Assembly (NCBI RefSeq): GCF_018143015.1
Contig: NC_054758.1
Coordinates: 12,938,001-13,002,000, forward strand
DNA length: 64,000 bases
Direction of reading: 5' to 3'
Origin: Lytechinus variegatus
Taxonomy: Eukaryota > Echinodermata > Echinoidea > Temnopleuroida > Toxopneustidae
Shown: piece after piece, positions 21,736 through 31,955 of the stretch
How the letters are laid out: each line of letters begins with the position of its first letter
Position numbering within the stretch: position 1 is the stretch's first letter
The notes under the pieces: model-generated
What the model was told of the DNA's origin: nothing
What the model saw: the letters and a program-made list of their open reading frames with translations, nothing else
The model's database searches: none
Program-made: the position numbers and the translations under genes

Positions 21736-23703
21736 TTAATGATATACAATGAAATCTCTCAACTTTGAGGGTGTCTTTGATTTCCGGGTGGACATTCGTC
21801 TTTCTGACATGTCCTGAAAATTTGGCATGACAGCTCCATCAGAATCACTTAGAGACTCTGTTTGGACCTGCTGTGGCATGGCTGTAGCATCAGCGTTACT
21901 CTGTTCAGTGTTTGAAATTAAGGATTCGCTAGTACTAGGTGCCATATTGGGATTCTCTGTCGTCTGGTTTGGATACTGTGACTGTCGAATCAGAATCTCT
22001 GGTTGCAGATTGGTGTACTGATCAGGCATTTCTTCCTTGTCATGATCATTTTCATGCGATAGAGTGTAAAGTCTAATGTGATCCACATGGCGGCGTACCT
22101 CTCTACCATCCTGTAACTCTATCACGTACATGACTTCATTGAGTGTTTCGATTACTATTCCTCTGAGCCAAGTTGGTCCAGCTGCAAAGTTCTTCACCAG
22201 GACAGTATCATTCATCTTGAACTGTCTCATCTTTGAGCGCTTGTCTGCCGCCTGTTTCATTGCAGATTGCTGCTTCTGAACCGACTTGTGCAGGTTTGGA
22301 CGAACCTGATCCATTCTACTTCTGATTCTTCTTTTGAACATTAGTTCACTTGGTGTTTTCATGGTAGTTCCTTGCGGAGTTATCCGATAGGTCATCAGGA
22401 ATACTTGGATGCGCATCTCCAATGATGTTCCACTGGTTTTCTTCACTCCACTTTTCAAGGTTTGCACAGCCCTTTCCGCAAGGCCATTGCTGGAAGGGTG
22501 TTTCGGGGCTGTCTGAACATGTTCTACATTGTTGTTGAACAGGAAGTTCGAAAAGTCTTCAGAGACAAACTGGGTGCCGTTGTCACTTACGACTGTTTCT
22601 GGAATACCATACGTTGCAAATAGGCGTCGCATGGCAGTGACTGTAGCTGCTGCAGTGGCGTGTGCTACTCTAATAGCTTCAATCCACTTGGTGTAGGCGT
22701 CAACAACAATCAGCACGTTCTGGTTATCGATGTAGGCGTAATCGATGTGGATCCTACTCCAGGGTCGTTCTGGGAACTCCCATGGGTGGATAGGGGCAGG
22801 TGGTGGGCTTCGCTGGTGCTCCTGACAAGTTGTACAGGTCTTCACCTTCTCTTCCAAACTTTTGTCAATGCCTGGCCACCATACAAAGGATCGTGCTAGT
22901 GCTTTCATCTTGACTATGCCTGGATGAGTCCCATGGAGTTCATCAAGGATCCTTTGTCTCATCTGCTTGTTGTCTGGAATGACCACTCTATGTCCCCATA
23001 ATATGATGTCGTCCTCAATCGAGAGTTCGTCCTTCTTCTGCGCAAAGACTTTGAGCTCTGGTGGAACGTTCTTGGGGTTTGGCCATCCATTCATCACATA
23101 GGCTGTCACTCTTGCAAGAACAGGATCCCTTTTGGTGATTCTTCTGACTTCATCGGCTTCTACTGGCCTTGTGTCAATATCCAGCATGTTGATTTGAACT
23201 GGAGGCTCCTCATCCAGCTCTGCAAGACTCTGGTGCGACCATACTGTTTGATCATCTGCCAAGGGTAGGCGTGAAAGGGCATCTGCATTCTGGTGCTGTT
23301 TGCCTTCCTTGTGTATGATGTCATAGTCGTAGGCTGAGAGGATCATGTGCCACCTGGCTAACCGTGCTGAGGCCATGGGGCTTGCAGGTTTGGTGTCACC
23401 GAAAATTCCTAACAGCGGCTTGTGGTCTGTGACGATTGTAAATCGTCTTCCGTACAGGTACTTGTGAAATTTCTTTACACCAAAAATCACAGAGAGTCCT
23501 TCCTTTTCATATTGGGCGTAATTTGCTTCACTTCTGGTGAGCGTGCGCGATGCAAATGAAATGGGCTGCTCTAGACCGTCTGTTCCTACATGGCTGAGGA
23601 CTACACCTAGACCATAGGGGCTTGCATCACATTGCAACAACAAAGGCTTACTGGGGTCGTAGTGTGTCAACACTGTGTCACTCTGAACCAGTTCCTTTGA
23701 TTT
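21736..23703 (-). CDS. pol: pol, 3' part: RNase H and integrase
   Basis: Same frame as the upstream gag-pol ORF, separated only by a TAG (23704-23706); first Met is at 23673. Counting from that Met: RNase H at about 8-135 ([32 protein letters not shown]), integrase zinc finger HHCC at about 246-283 (H-x3-H ... CTTCQEH), catalytic D311 (HIDYA), D364 (SDNGTQF) and E400 (GLAERAVQ), then a C-terminal DNA-binding region ([21 protein letters not shown]). Ends in a Ser/Gln-rich tail. RNase H would degrade template RNA and integrase insert the cDNA. All listed catalytic residues are present. Confidence 0.95.
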   Translation of the reverse strand, partial: KSKELVQSDTVLTHYDPSKPLLLQCDASPYGLGVVLSHVGTDGLEQPISFASRTLTRSEANYAQYEKEGLSVIFGVKKFHKYLYGRRFTIVTDHKPLLGIFGDTKPASPMASARLARWHMILSAYDYDIIHKEGKQHQNADALSRLPLADDQTVWSHQSLAELDEEPPVQINMLDIDTRPVEADEVRRITKRDPVLARVTAYVMNGWPNPKNVPPELKVFAQKKDELSIEDDIILWGHRVVIPDNKQMRQRILDELHGTHPGIVKMKALARSFVWWPGIDKSLEEKVKTCTTCQEHQRSPPPAPIHPWEFPERPWSRIHIDYAYIDNQNVLIVVDAYTKWIEAIRVAHATAAATVTAMRRLFATYGIPETVVSDNGTQFVSEDFSNFLFNNNVEHVQTAPKHPSSNGLAERAVQTLKSGVKKTSGTSLEMRIQVFLMTYRITPQGTTMKTPSELMFKRRIRSRMDQVRPNLHKSVQKQQSAMKQAADKRSKMRQFKMNDTVLVKNFAAGPTWLRGIVIETLNEVMYVIELQDGREVRRHVDHIRLYTLSHENDHDKEEMPDQYTNLQPEILIRQSQYPNQTTENPNMAPSTSESLISNTEQSNADATAMPQQVQTESLSDSDGAVMPNFQDMSERRMSTRKSKTPSKLRDFIVYH

Positions 23704-26004
23704 CTAGAAGGCTCTTTCTTGGTCTCCTCCCCACTTCAGGTTTGGATCTGCTTTGTTCCGGTCGCCTCGCTTCTTTGGCACTGAAGCATACTCTGCCTTC
23801 AACAGTGTTATTAGTGGGGCTATCTCTTTGGTCAAATTCGGTATAAACTTCCGATAGTATCCCAGAAGTCCTAGGTATGCCTGTAGTTGACTCTGGTTCT
23901 GTGGTCTTGGAGTCTTCTTTATGGCTTCTATCTTGTCTGGGAGTGGGCTAACTCCATGCTGATCCAGCTTGTGGCCAAGGAACTCCACCGAGTCCATCAT
24001 GAACTCACACTTTTCCCTTTTCAGTCGAAGTCCATTACTCTCTAGGCAATGTAGTACAGCTTGCAAGTTGGCGATGTGCTCTTCATCTGTCTTCCCGCTA
24101 ACTATAATATCATCTAGGTATGGGCGACACATTGGTATGTCAGCTAAGAGTGACTCCATTGCTCTTTGGAATAGCGCAGGGGCTGTGGCTATACCAAAGG
24201 GTAACCTAGTGTACTGAAACAGTCCTCTGTGTGTATTTACTGTGGTGTACTTCCTTGCTTGTTCATCAAGTTCTATCTGGTGGTATGCATGTGAAAGGTC
24301 AAGCTTGCTGAACTGTTTACCTCCACCTAAGTCCTGGAGCATATCCTGGAGCGAAGGAATTGGGTACCGTTCCACCCTTAGAACTTTATTTGCTGTCAAC
24401 TTATAGTTGCCACAGATGCGGACTTTACCATTTGGTTTCTTCACCACTACAATGGGACATGCGTAATCAGCAAACTTCACCGGCTCAATCACACCTTGGT
24501 CCTGTAGCTCATCAATGGCTTCGTCAATTTTCTGGCGCATTGCATATGGGACTGGTGCAGCTTTGTAGAACCTGGCTTTATCTCCATCGTCTTGTGGATG
24601 CACCTTTGCCTGGTAGCCTTCAAGTTTACCAACTTTTGAACAGTCAAACACTTGCTTGTGCTTCACTAAAATGTCTTGTAAGGTAGTTTGTATCTTATGC
24701 ACGGTTTCTGGATTGTTGGAAACATTTGTTTGAAGGTTGAGGCGATCCTGTAGGAATTTGTAAATTCCTCCTGGTGCGGCTTGCATCCAGTCTCGGCCCA
24801 GTAACGCAACACCTTTCTCAACTACAAGAAGTGTCAACTTCTTTGGTGGTTGGCTGGCATCAAACTTGACTTCTACCATTGCCTCACCAATGATTGGTAC
24901 TGATGACTCTGTGTATGTTTTCAACGAAACATTTGTCTGCTTCACATCAGCTCGATGTCCCAGTTTATGGAAATCCTGCTGCGACATCATCGTCCAGGGG
25001 CTTCCTGTGTCTATTTCTAAGTTAACTTGGATCCCATTTAGGCTTAGGCTAGTCTGGAACGGTTCACTGTACTTTGCCATCTTATTTACCATTCCACCCC
25101 TAAGGTGTCTGAGTTCTACACTGGGCATGTTTTCTGTCAGTTCTGCACCTTCCTCACCATCCAAGTGGTTTGAAGATTTCTTTCTAGATCTGTATTGCTT
25201 GATCTTCTCACACTGGCTGCGGGTGTGACCCACTTGAGAACACTGATAGCATTTCTCATCCTTAAATCTACATGCTGACTGGACATGATCACCTGAACCA
25301 CATCTCCAACATCTTGAGGCAGGTTTTTCCTGTTTCTTTTGACTTGGCTTTTGAGGCTTTTCCTGCACTTCCTGCTTCTGTCTTTGATGTGTATTTTTAT
25401 GCGATGAGGACACAAATGGTTTACGCTGGCTTCTGCCCTGCATCTTCTGAACTGTAGGTGACTCGGTCCCTTTACTCAATACCTTGAGCTTTTCGACATC
25501 TCTGTCGGCTACCTCCATAGCTGTTGCGGTCTGAAGTGCATGTTGTAAGGTTAGGGATGACTCACTTAACAGCTTGCGTTGAATTGCGATATCCCGGCAA
25601 CCCACTACTAAGCGGTCTCTAATCATGTTATCTAATTCTTTGAAATTACAGCCTTCGCTTAACTGGCGCAAACTTGCAACAAATTGCGGTATGGACTCAT
25701 CTTGCCTTTGCACACAAGTGTAAAACCTATAGCGCTGAACAATTTCGGTAGGCTTTGGTACGAAGTGTGACTGAAGCGTGTTTTTGCATACTGTGTATGT
25801 TTGATCTATTGGTTTACTAGGCTGCAAGAGAGCTCTGAGAATGTGATAGCTCTTGCTACCAAGATTTGTCAGAAATATTGCCCTTCTTTTCCCATCTTCC
25901 TGTACATTGTTAGCATCAAACCATGCTTCTAGGAGTTCAAGCCATTCGTCAAAATTGTACCCATCACTCAGTTTGGGCACACTACCTATATGTTGGCTTG
26001 CCAT
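23704..26004 (-). CDS. gag-pol: gag-pol, 5' part: Gag, protease, reverse transcriptase
   Basis: 766 residues from ATG 26004. Gag-like region about 1-230 (SDGYNFDEWLELLEAWFDAN, then a retrotransposon gag domain). Two CCHC knuckles at about 232-265 (CWRCGSGDHVQSAC and CYQCSQVGHTRSQC) bind RNA. Aspartic protease active site at about 332 (DTGSPWTMM). Reverse transcriptase at about 480-690 with KLDLSHAYHQIELDE, LPFGIATAPALFQ and the YLDD box near 629. The frame then meets TAG after QERAF, between RT and RNase H. Gag and pol are fused without a frameshift. The stop is likely a nonsense mutation, since programmed readthrough in retroelements normally lies between gag and pol. Confidence 0.95.
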   Translation of the reverse strand: MASQHIGSVPKLSDGYNFDEWLELLEAWFDANNVQEDGKRRAIFLTNLGSKSYHILRALLQPSKPIDQTYTVCKNTLQSHFVPKPTEIVQRYRFYTCVQRQDESIPQFVASLRQLSEGCNFKELDNMIRDRLVVGCRDIAIQRKLLSESSLTLQHALQTATAMEVADRDVEKLKVLSKGTESPTVQKMQGRSQRKPFVSSSHKNTHQRQKQEVQEKPQKPSQKKQEKPASRCWRCGSGDHVQSACRFKDEKCYQCSQVGHTRSQCEKIKQYRSRKKSSNHLDGEEGAELTENMPSVELRHLRGGMVNKMAKYSEPFQTSLSLNGIQVNLEIDTGSPWTMMSQQDFHKLGHRADVKQTNVSLKTYTESSVPIIGEAMVEVKFDASQPPKKLTLLVVEKGVALLGRDWMQAAPGGIYKFLQDRLNLQTNVSNNPETVHKIQTTLQDILVKHKQVFDCSKVGKLEGYQAKVHPQDDGDKARFYKAAPVPYAMRQKIDEAIDELQDQGVIEPVKFADYACPIVVVKKPNGKVRICGNYKLTANKVLRVERYPIPSLQDMLQDLGGGKQFSKLDLSHAYHQIELDEQARKYTTVNTHRGLFQYTRLPFGIATAPALFQRAMESLLADIPMCRPYLDDIIVSGKTDEEHIANLQAVLHCLESNGLRLKREKCEFMMDSVEFLGHKLDQHGVSPLPDKIEAIKKTPRPQNQSQLQAYLGLLGYYRKFIPNLTKEIAPLITLLKAEYASVPKKRGDRNKADPNLKWGGDQERAF

Positions 26005-27425
26005 AATTTTGTCTCATGTATTGTACAAAATCCAGCTGTTAACTTGATTGTAACTAGACAATAGGTAGCTGTATTACCAAGTATCTAGACTTATTGATCA
26101 TAAATACGATTTTGATCTTGCAATTGCGTGTACGTAAGCAAAGCTTATTTTCTTAGTACTTAATGCAAACAAAGCATTATTAATGTATACCTGAAACAAT
26201 TGAGCTATAGTCAACAATTGACCATACTATATCACTACACACAACTGGAATATGTGGGACTACCCTCTTGTGTGGTGGGGCTGCAGTTATTCAATGGAAT
26301 AACAAATACCTGGACCTTGTTGTTGGTCCTAAATTTCATAGGCCTGGTCTTACTTGCATAGTCTTAGACCAGCTGATTGGACTGACTTGCTATACGACTA
26401 CGGCATAAACTTAGCTTAGTTTATAGTTATTTACTGTATAAACATCAGACCTCAACTCAATTCAGTCTTGGGCTTGGTCCTGTTGATTCTAGACCTAGAT
26501 CTATAATTGCTATTTTAATGACATAAATCTAAATACTAAAACCAGTGTAACAACTCACCAGGGCATGTACGGTACTTTGTTACATTAGACCAGATCTATG
26601 TTTCGACTAATTCTTTACTTCGTTAGTCCACAACGTTGCAATTACAACCATAATGTATTTTTGGACCTGGACCAATTTGTCTTAGACTTAGTCTTACCTT
26701 TAGTCTTAGATTAAGCTTCAGTTAACAATAAATAAATGCTGTGTTTATTATTCATAATAAGTCCATCAAAAAGTCTTAAAGTCTTTGATGTTTTGTTTCT
26801 GTTTCATTCAAATATATGCAGCTTGGCTTGAAATATTTTATCAAGTCTTAAGACAGTTCTTGGCACGACAACTTTGTCCTTGCTTGCAGACTCAAAACTT
26901 GCTTGGCTGGACTTGACTGCAACACCGTCTGGGCTGAACCTGACAAAAGAGGTCTCGGCTTGGGCTCTGTTGCTTGCTGCTGCATGGGCTGGGCTGCTTT
27001 AGACTTCGGGCTTGAAGTTGGCTCCAATTTGCTATGTCTACAAGACAACAGTCAAAATGTAATCTAGTCTGGGCTAGGCATGATTTACAACAGTTATGCC
27101 TATATGGTATGGCTAAGGGCTGCAGACACTACATAACTCGGTCTCAACATAGGCTGGCATGAGCGGTGTGAGGCTTCTGCAAAACGTCCATTTCAACAAT
27201 TAAGCCACTTACATTCGTCATCAAAATTACGGCTCGGCTGCGATTGTCCGATCGGCGATCACACTATGCTGGCTTGCACTGCAGTGTATCATCAATGACA
27301 ATGTCCGCGACAATATCCGCGGCCAATTTCCAAAACTTATACGGAAATTCGGAATGCATGTCACTTACTGGAAAACAAGTCCAATGTATAATCTCATCTT
27401 TATCCCTGCATCCTCGTCGCCAAAT
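26005..27425 (-). other. Gypsy 5' untranslated leader
   Basis: About 1.4 kb between the 5' LTR and gag with no long frame. It is rich in repeats of TCTTAGAC/TAGTCTTA-type strings at 26330-26720. Such a long leader would hold packaging and primer-binding signals. Confidence 0.7.
27405..27422 (-). promoter_or_regulatory. Primer-binding site
   Basis: Three bases after the 5' LTR, the - strand reads TGGCGACGAGGATGCAGG, starting with the TGG complementary to a tRNA CCA end. I did not assign the tRNA. Confidence 0.75.
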
Positions 27426-27597
27426 TGTTATGTTCTTGTGTTGTGGTTCTTAAAGGGATACATAATAATGAGATAATAGCACAGCGAAGTAGAGTAGTGT
27501 CTGTCATTTACTGTTACGCCATCTTGCTCTCTTTCGCGCATGCTTACAACGCTGCACATCAAGCTTGCGTGGTTAGTCTTCAATTCCATACATCACA
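27426..27597 (-). repeat. 5' LTR of the gypsy element
   Basis: 172 bases with TGTGATGTAT and AAGAACATAACA ends on the - strand; two differences from the other LTR. Confidence 0.95.
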
Positions 27598-27602
27598 GAA
27601 AT

Positions 27603-28629
27603 CATGATGACAGATGATATGGTTAATATAACTTCTAACTTAAAGGCATGTCGGTTGATCCTTACTATAGAAATCTAAAGCGATGTATTTTCATAACCGC
27701 CTTCCGGCAGCAAACGGCTATTGAAATCTTTGTCATCGAAGAGTATCCATATTTATACACAATAAATGTCAAGACATTACAAAATGCCAAAGCTAAAATG
27801 CTGTATCATACAATGGGAATCGAAATGAATCAGTTCTACATTCATCGATTTTGCTTTATTAGCAAGCGTATTTTATTGTGGCCCTGATTTTAGTGATCCG
27901 ACCTTATTAGACTTGCAATGGCAAGATTTGGAGATTCTTACCTTTTCCACAAATTAAAGGTAAATTGACATAATCTTGGCAAATATCTCAGCGTGATAGT
28001 GCTCGGGTATTGATGTCTTGTCAAGCGTAAACATTTATGTTTGTTTATTAATAAAAGATGCAAGCCACGAATTGATCCAAATGGGTATTCGTAACATAAC
28101 ATAGTGTGTGTTAACTGGACACTAACCTACTGTTCAGTCGATAAAAATAAATGATTGTCATGGCGGAAATTGAACTTGTCATTAATTGAGAAGTTGGTTT
28201 TAAAATTATGAAGCATGCAAAACGGGCACAAAAATAGATTTGTGTTTAAAAATCTATCTTGTCCTTGCAAGTGAAGTGACATTTTGGATGGATGAAAATA
28301 CTATCGCTACTAAGTAAAAACGTCACTTTAGAAGAACGCATGGTTATATATGCTAATTGTACCTTCTTTAAACTGGTGTGATAAGTGACATTATAAATCA
28401 GATGAGTTTGCCCTTGCTCTACATGCAGACACAGAACAAAATATGCCTGATTTTCAGACGTTCCGAATCAACAATTAAAATGTTGTTGTTCGTTGTGGGT
28501 CGTTTTCACACCAAAATGATCTCCTCGGTATTTTCTCAACTACAACAACCGAACGAGTAATTGACATGGACAGTGTACACAAAATATATTCAGTTGTAAA
28601 TTAAACTTATCTATTCTTGTTACACTACT
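27603..28629. other. AT-rich stretch, no gene seen
   Basis: No splice-bounded coding sequence, no recognised repeat. Short open frames only. Confidence 0.5.
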
Positions 28630-28915
28630 GGAGGTGTTTTTCCACAAAGAGTTAATTGCAAGCCAAGTTTCTTGCAATATCACATGATGGTCGCACTTGA
28701 ATGTTTGGTTGCGTGCAAAACAAGATGCATCACCGCATTGGTCACTTGCAATTAAGTAGCTGGTCAGCTTCTGGTATCAATAACAATAAATTGATTTGCT
28801 CTAATTTTAAATGTTCAATCACGTGTAAAATTTTAGCAGAAATTTGCAATTGATTGCAAATATTTTCTCACAACACCCTCTCAGTCATATTTAAATCTTT
28901 GTGAAACACCCCCCG
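28630..28915. mobile_element. MITE, GGTGTTTCACAAAGA-type ends
   Basis: GAGGTGTTTTTCCACAAAGA on the left mirrors TCTTTGTGAAACACCCCCC on the right; inner arms carry TTGCAAT/ATTGCAA. A partial second copy lies at 32125-32350, about 85 percent alike by eye. Confidence 0.7.
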
Positions 28916-30018
28916 GTAATGTAACATAAATAGATTCAATAATCATACCACTATCACCAATGTATGACAAAATACGTGTAATCACAATTCATATTAAATA
29001 AGCGCTAAATTTCATTCATAAAGCAGATACATGGTGGTGTCAAGGAAAATTAATAAGGGACTGTACAAGGGTTCGTCTCATTACGGACATTGCATAGTCA
29101 CATGTGGTTTTCATTTCTATCTTGTTTTCGCCTCATACCCCCCCCCCCACGCACACAAGAGTGCTTCCATCCCAACGAGGAACAACATATTTTCCAACAG
29201 TGTGTGTCACAATTAATATGGTCCTGGGAAGCACCCCCCCCCAAAAAAAAAATAATAATAATGAATAAATAAAAAAATAAAAATCCCGTGGTGTGCTGCG
29301 TGTTTTATTCTCTATAGGCAGCACCGCCAGTTATTCTTGAAGATGTGTAATGTAGCCGTAACCAAAATAACCTCCAGTTTGTAGTGACCCCCCCCCCCTT
29401 TTTTTTCCTTTTCCAATTTCTGGGGGCCAATTGCATCTCCATTTTGTAGTGAAAACATTTTTCTCTCTTTTTTTTTTAATTTACACCAGCACCCCCTGTC
29501 AAAAATCGTTCCCAGGGCATTGTGCCACAGTGTGTTCACAGTGTGGAACACAGCGTGACATCACCTACACAGTTTTCATTTCAACAGTGTGAATCACATG
29601 ATCTTACACAGTCATGACAGTCGACCATATGAACACGCAGTGAGCAGTCACAATGTCGAGGTGTCAACATACTACGTGGAAATACCTCCACACCGTTGAA
29701 TTGTAGCATCTTAACTGTGAATAATATTTTAATTCATGTACTATATGAACACACTGTTATCACACTGTATGCCAATGTGTTTTTTTTCCAGCAGGGACTG
29801 TTTTTTAAGTAGCCCAATAACCCTTTAGCACAATATTCCTTTACTAATAGTGACGCAATAATTAGATATAAGCATCACAGAAGCGCTACTGATTACTTCT
29901 GCATGTTTTACTTCAGTATGAAGTAGGACTAAGCTATATTTAGATACCCTTTACCTGACTTCAGCAAAGATCAACCGCTGAGCAATCTTTAGAGTTTACT
30001 CTATTGTTACGTGGGTTT
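28916..30018. other. Non-coding repeats and low complexity
   Basis: Poly-C/poly-A runs near 29137-29260 and 29388-29405, then a stretch at 29520-29790 with many short CACAGTGT/ACACTGT strings. No gene seen. Confidence 0.5.
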
Positions 30019-30036
30019 TTATTTTTTAGCAAACTG

Positions 30037-30309
30037 TGGGCCTTTTCACACGTGAATCTTGAATCATCATTGTAATGATGCTTGCAACTCGTTTTTAGAA
30101 TCATCGAACCTTTCACACAGAAAATTCGTACCGTAATTTGATTGAACCTTACCTGTGATTCACCTCCGGAGTAGAATTTGAATTCATGATTGTGATTAGC
30201 GTTCGTGATTCTAGTTTGGTTTCACACGTGCTAAAAAAAAATCGCCATTAGCCTAATTTTTCACTGGAATCATCATTCAAATTTCGATTTTTTTTTACCG
30301 TGTGAAAGG
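30037..30309. mobile_element. MITE with CCTTTCACACG ends
   Basis: GGGCCTTTTCACACGTGAATC on the left and ACCGTGTGAAAGGG on the right are inverted; inside, GAATCATCAT strings also recur in both directions. Confidence 0.6.
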
Positions 30310-30978
30310 GATGTGTGTGACCTTCAACCGGTTTTTTTTTATTCTTCATTGTCCTGTATTCTCTTAAGAGAAATTATTTTATAGATACGGTGCCACGAGG
30401 ACTATTTCAATCAATGTAAAGGCCAAGCCAATTCCTTTTGATATAGCATCACAATTCTGGTCCTCACTTGGTGGTTAAATGAAATATGAAGGAGAATTTT
30501 GCTTGGTATTGGGAAAAACTTCAAAACTACTTGAAAGTGTGAAATCGTTTACCTTATCTTAACTGCCATATAACATTTAAAATCTAGGATGAATATAGCC
30601 ATTAATTTCTAACTTAAAGTAACCTAAATTAAAGGGTCTCCGAAAAAAATTACCTAATGTAACACGCTATGCCATTTCCATGATACAATTTGAACTTACA
30701 TGTAAATGCCTACAAAATTAAAGCATTTATTTTTGCACATAATTCAAACTTATAGTTTAACATATGCCACAGTAATATGTTTTATGTTAATATTGACCTA
30801 TCTTGGCCATGCCTATTATCATGCATAAGTTGCACTAGAAGCGTATCGATGCAAATGTTACAGGGTGGGGAAGTTCGGATATAGAAGGGTTACGTCATCT
30901 CTGTTTGCATGCGCGGTCTCCACAGTTGCTTTGTCTGGCGACCGGTTCTTTGGCGACAATAGGGAGTTCTCGCCAATA
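30310..30978. other. AT-rich stretch, no gene seen
   Basis: Nothing recognisable except AT-rich DNA and the outer flank of the next hairpin element. Confidence 0.5.
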
Positions 30979-31250
30979 CTTGGCAGACGTTTTGTGGAAC
31001 CTTGTGAATCTTTTGCGAAAAGCCTTTTGCCACAAAGCAGCCTTTGTCGAAACTCGGTGAATCAAAACATCAGTGTCGTCTTGGACTATGGACAAACGAC
31101 ATATGTGCATTTCTTCGTCAGCTCCGAATCTTAGGACGATTTGCTGTTCCGGTTCACCAAATGTCGACAATGACCTCTAATCTGTTCATTGTGATTGGAC
31201 GGGCATTTTCAATAGATTCCCTACGTTCCAGAAAGCGTCTGCCTAGAAGT
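30979..31250. mobile_element. Hairpin element, GCAGACG family
   Basis: ACTTGGCAGACGTTTT pairs with AAAGCGTCTGCCTAGAAGTT. The interior contains CAAAGCAGCCTTTGTCGAAA and ATTGTGATTGGACGGGCATT, matching the copies at 8207 and 35151. The open frames here are shadows. Confidence 0.65.
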
Positions 31251-31955
31251 TGCAAAAACTCGCTTATAAATAGCTTTTCGCCGGCCAAAATGATACGGTT
31301 TGTCGGCCAAAGTCTCTCGCTAAATGGGAAAGGGTTTGTAGACACCGAGAAACGGGGACATGATATAGACCCTCACAGATTTCACCCTATAAAAAGAAGA
31401 ATTGATTCGATATGTAAATGAGGATGCTTGTTATCTATGGTCGCACGGGATGGAATGGGTATTGAACGCCCGTTATGCAGTTGTGATATTTAGTGGGATC
31501 AATGTGGATTTAGGCGAGAACTGATTCCAGTTTTACCTTCTATTCTGTCAAGTCCTGTGCATTAACAAAAATATTACACTGCGTGGATATTACCTATATG
31601 ATTTTACCAGCATAACATATGCGTTGCCTGACCAACAATTCTCGACAGAGTACAAATTAACTACTGAATTCTTTCTTTTTTGTTGTTGTTGCAAACTTGA
31701 CCTTTTTATGTTTGAAGGAAATCTTCTTCATAGCCATCTTGCGTAACCTTCACATCAAGGCCTTTTATCGAATTATTGATGATTTACCAATACATCCCAA
31801 TTTCTAATTACTCCATGTAAATAGTTACTTTTCTATCCAAATGTTGATAATGGATTTAATCGGGTTAGCAAATTTTAGACGTTTCATATAAAGTATTTTT
31901 TATTCTTATTGCAATCATCTCGTACCCAAATGCCATGTATTGTATTTGACTTATA

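Larger units (their letters stand above)
20637..27597 (-). mobile_element. Complete Ty3/gypsy LTR retrotransposon (Mag/SURL-like)
   Basis: A 6,961-bp element on the - strand. Two 172-bp LTRs (20637-20808 and 27426-27597) have TGT...ACA ends and differ at only two positions. The 5-bp target duplication GAAAT lies at 20632-20636 and 27598-27602. A primer-binding site starting TGGCGACGAGG and a purine tract (AAAAGGGGAGGAA) sit in the expected places. A single gag-pol frame, two CCHC knuckles, and the order PR-RT-RH-IN place it in Ty3/gypsy; the double knuckle and fused gag-pol fit the Mag clade, which includes sea urchin SURL elements. There is no env-like ORF. One in-frame stop interrupts pol. 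Long untranslated parts: about 1.4 kb before gag and 0.9 kb after integrase. Confidence 0.95.

Noticed and set aside
21827-26047. + strand ORFs across the retrotransposon
   Set aside because: Antisense shadows of gag-pol.
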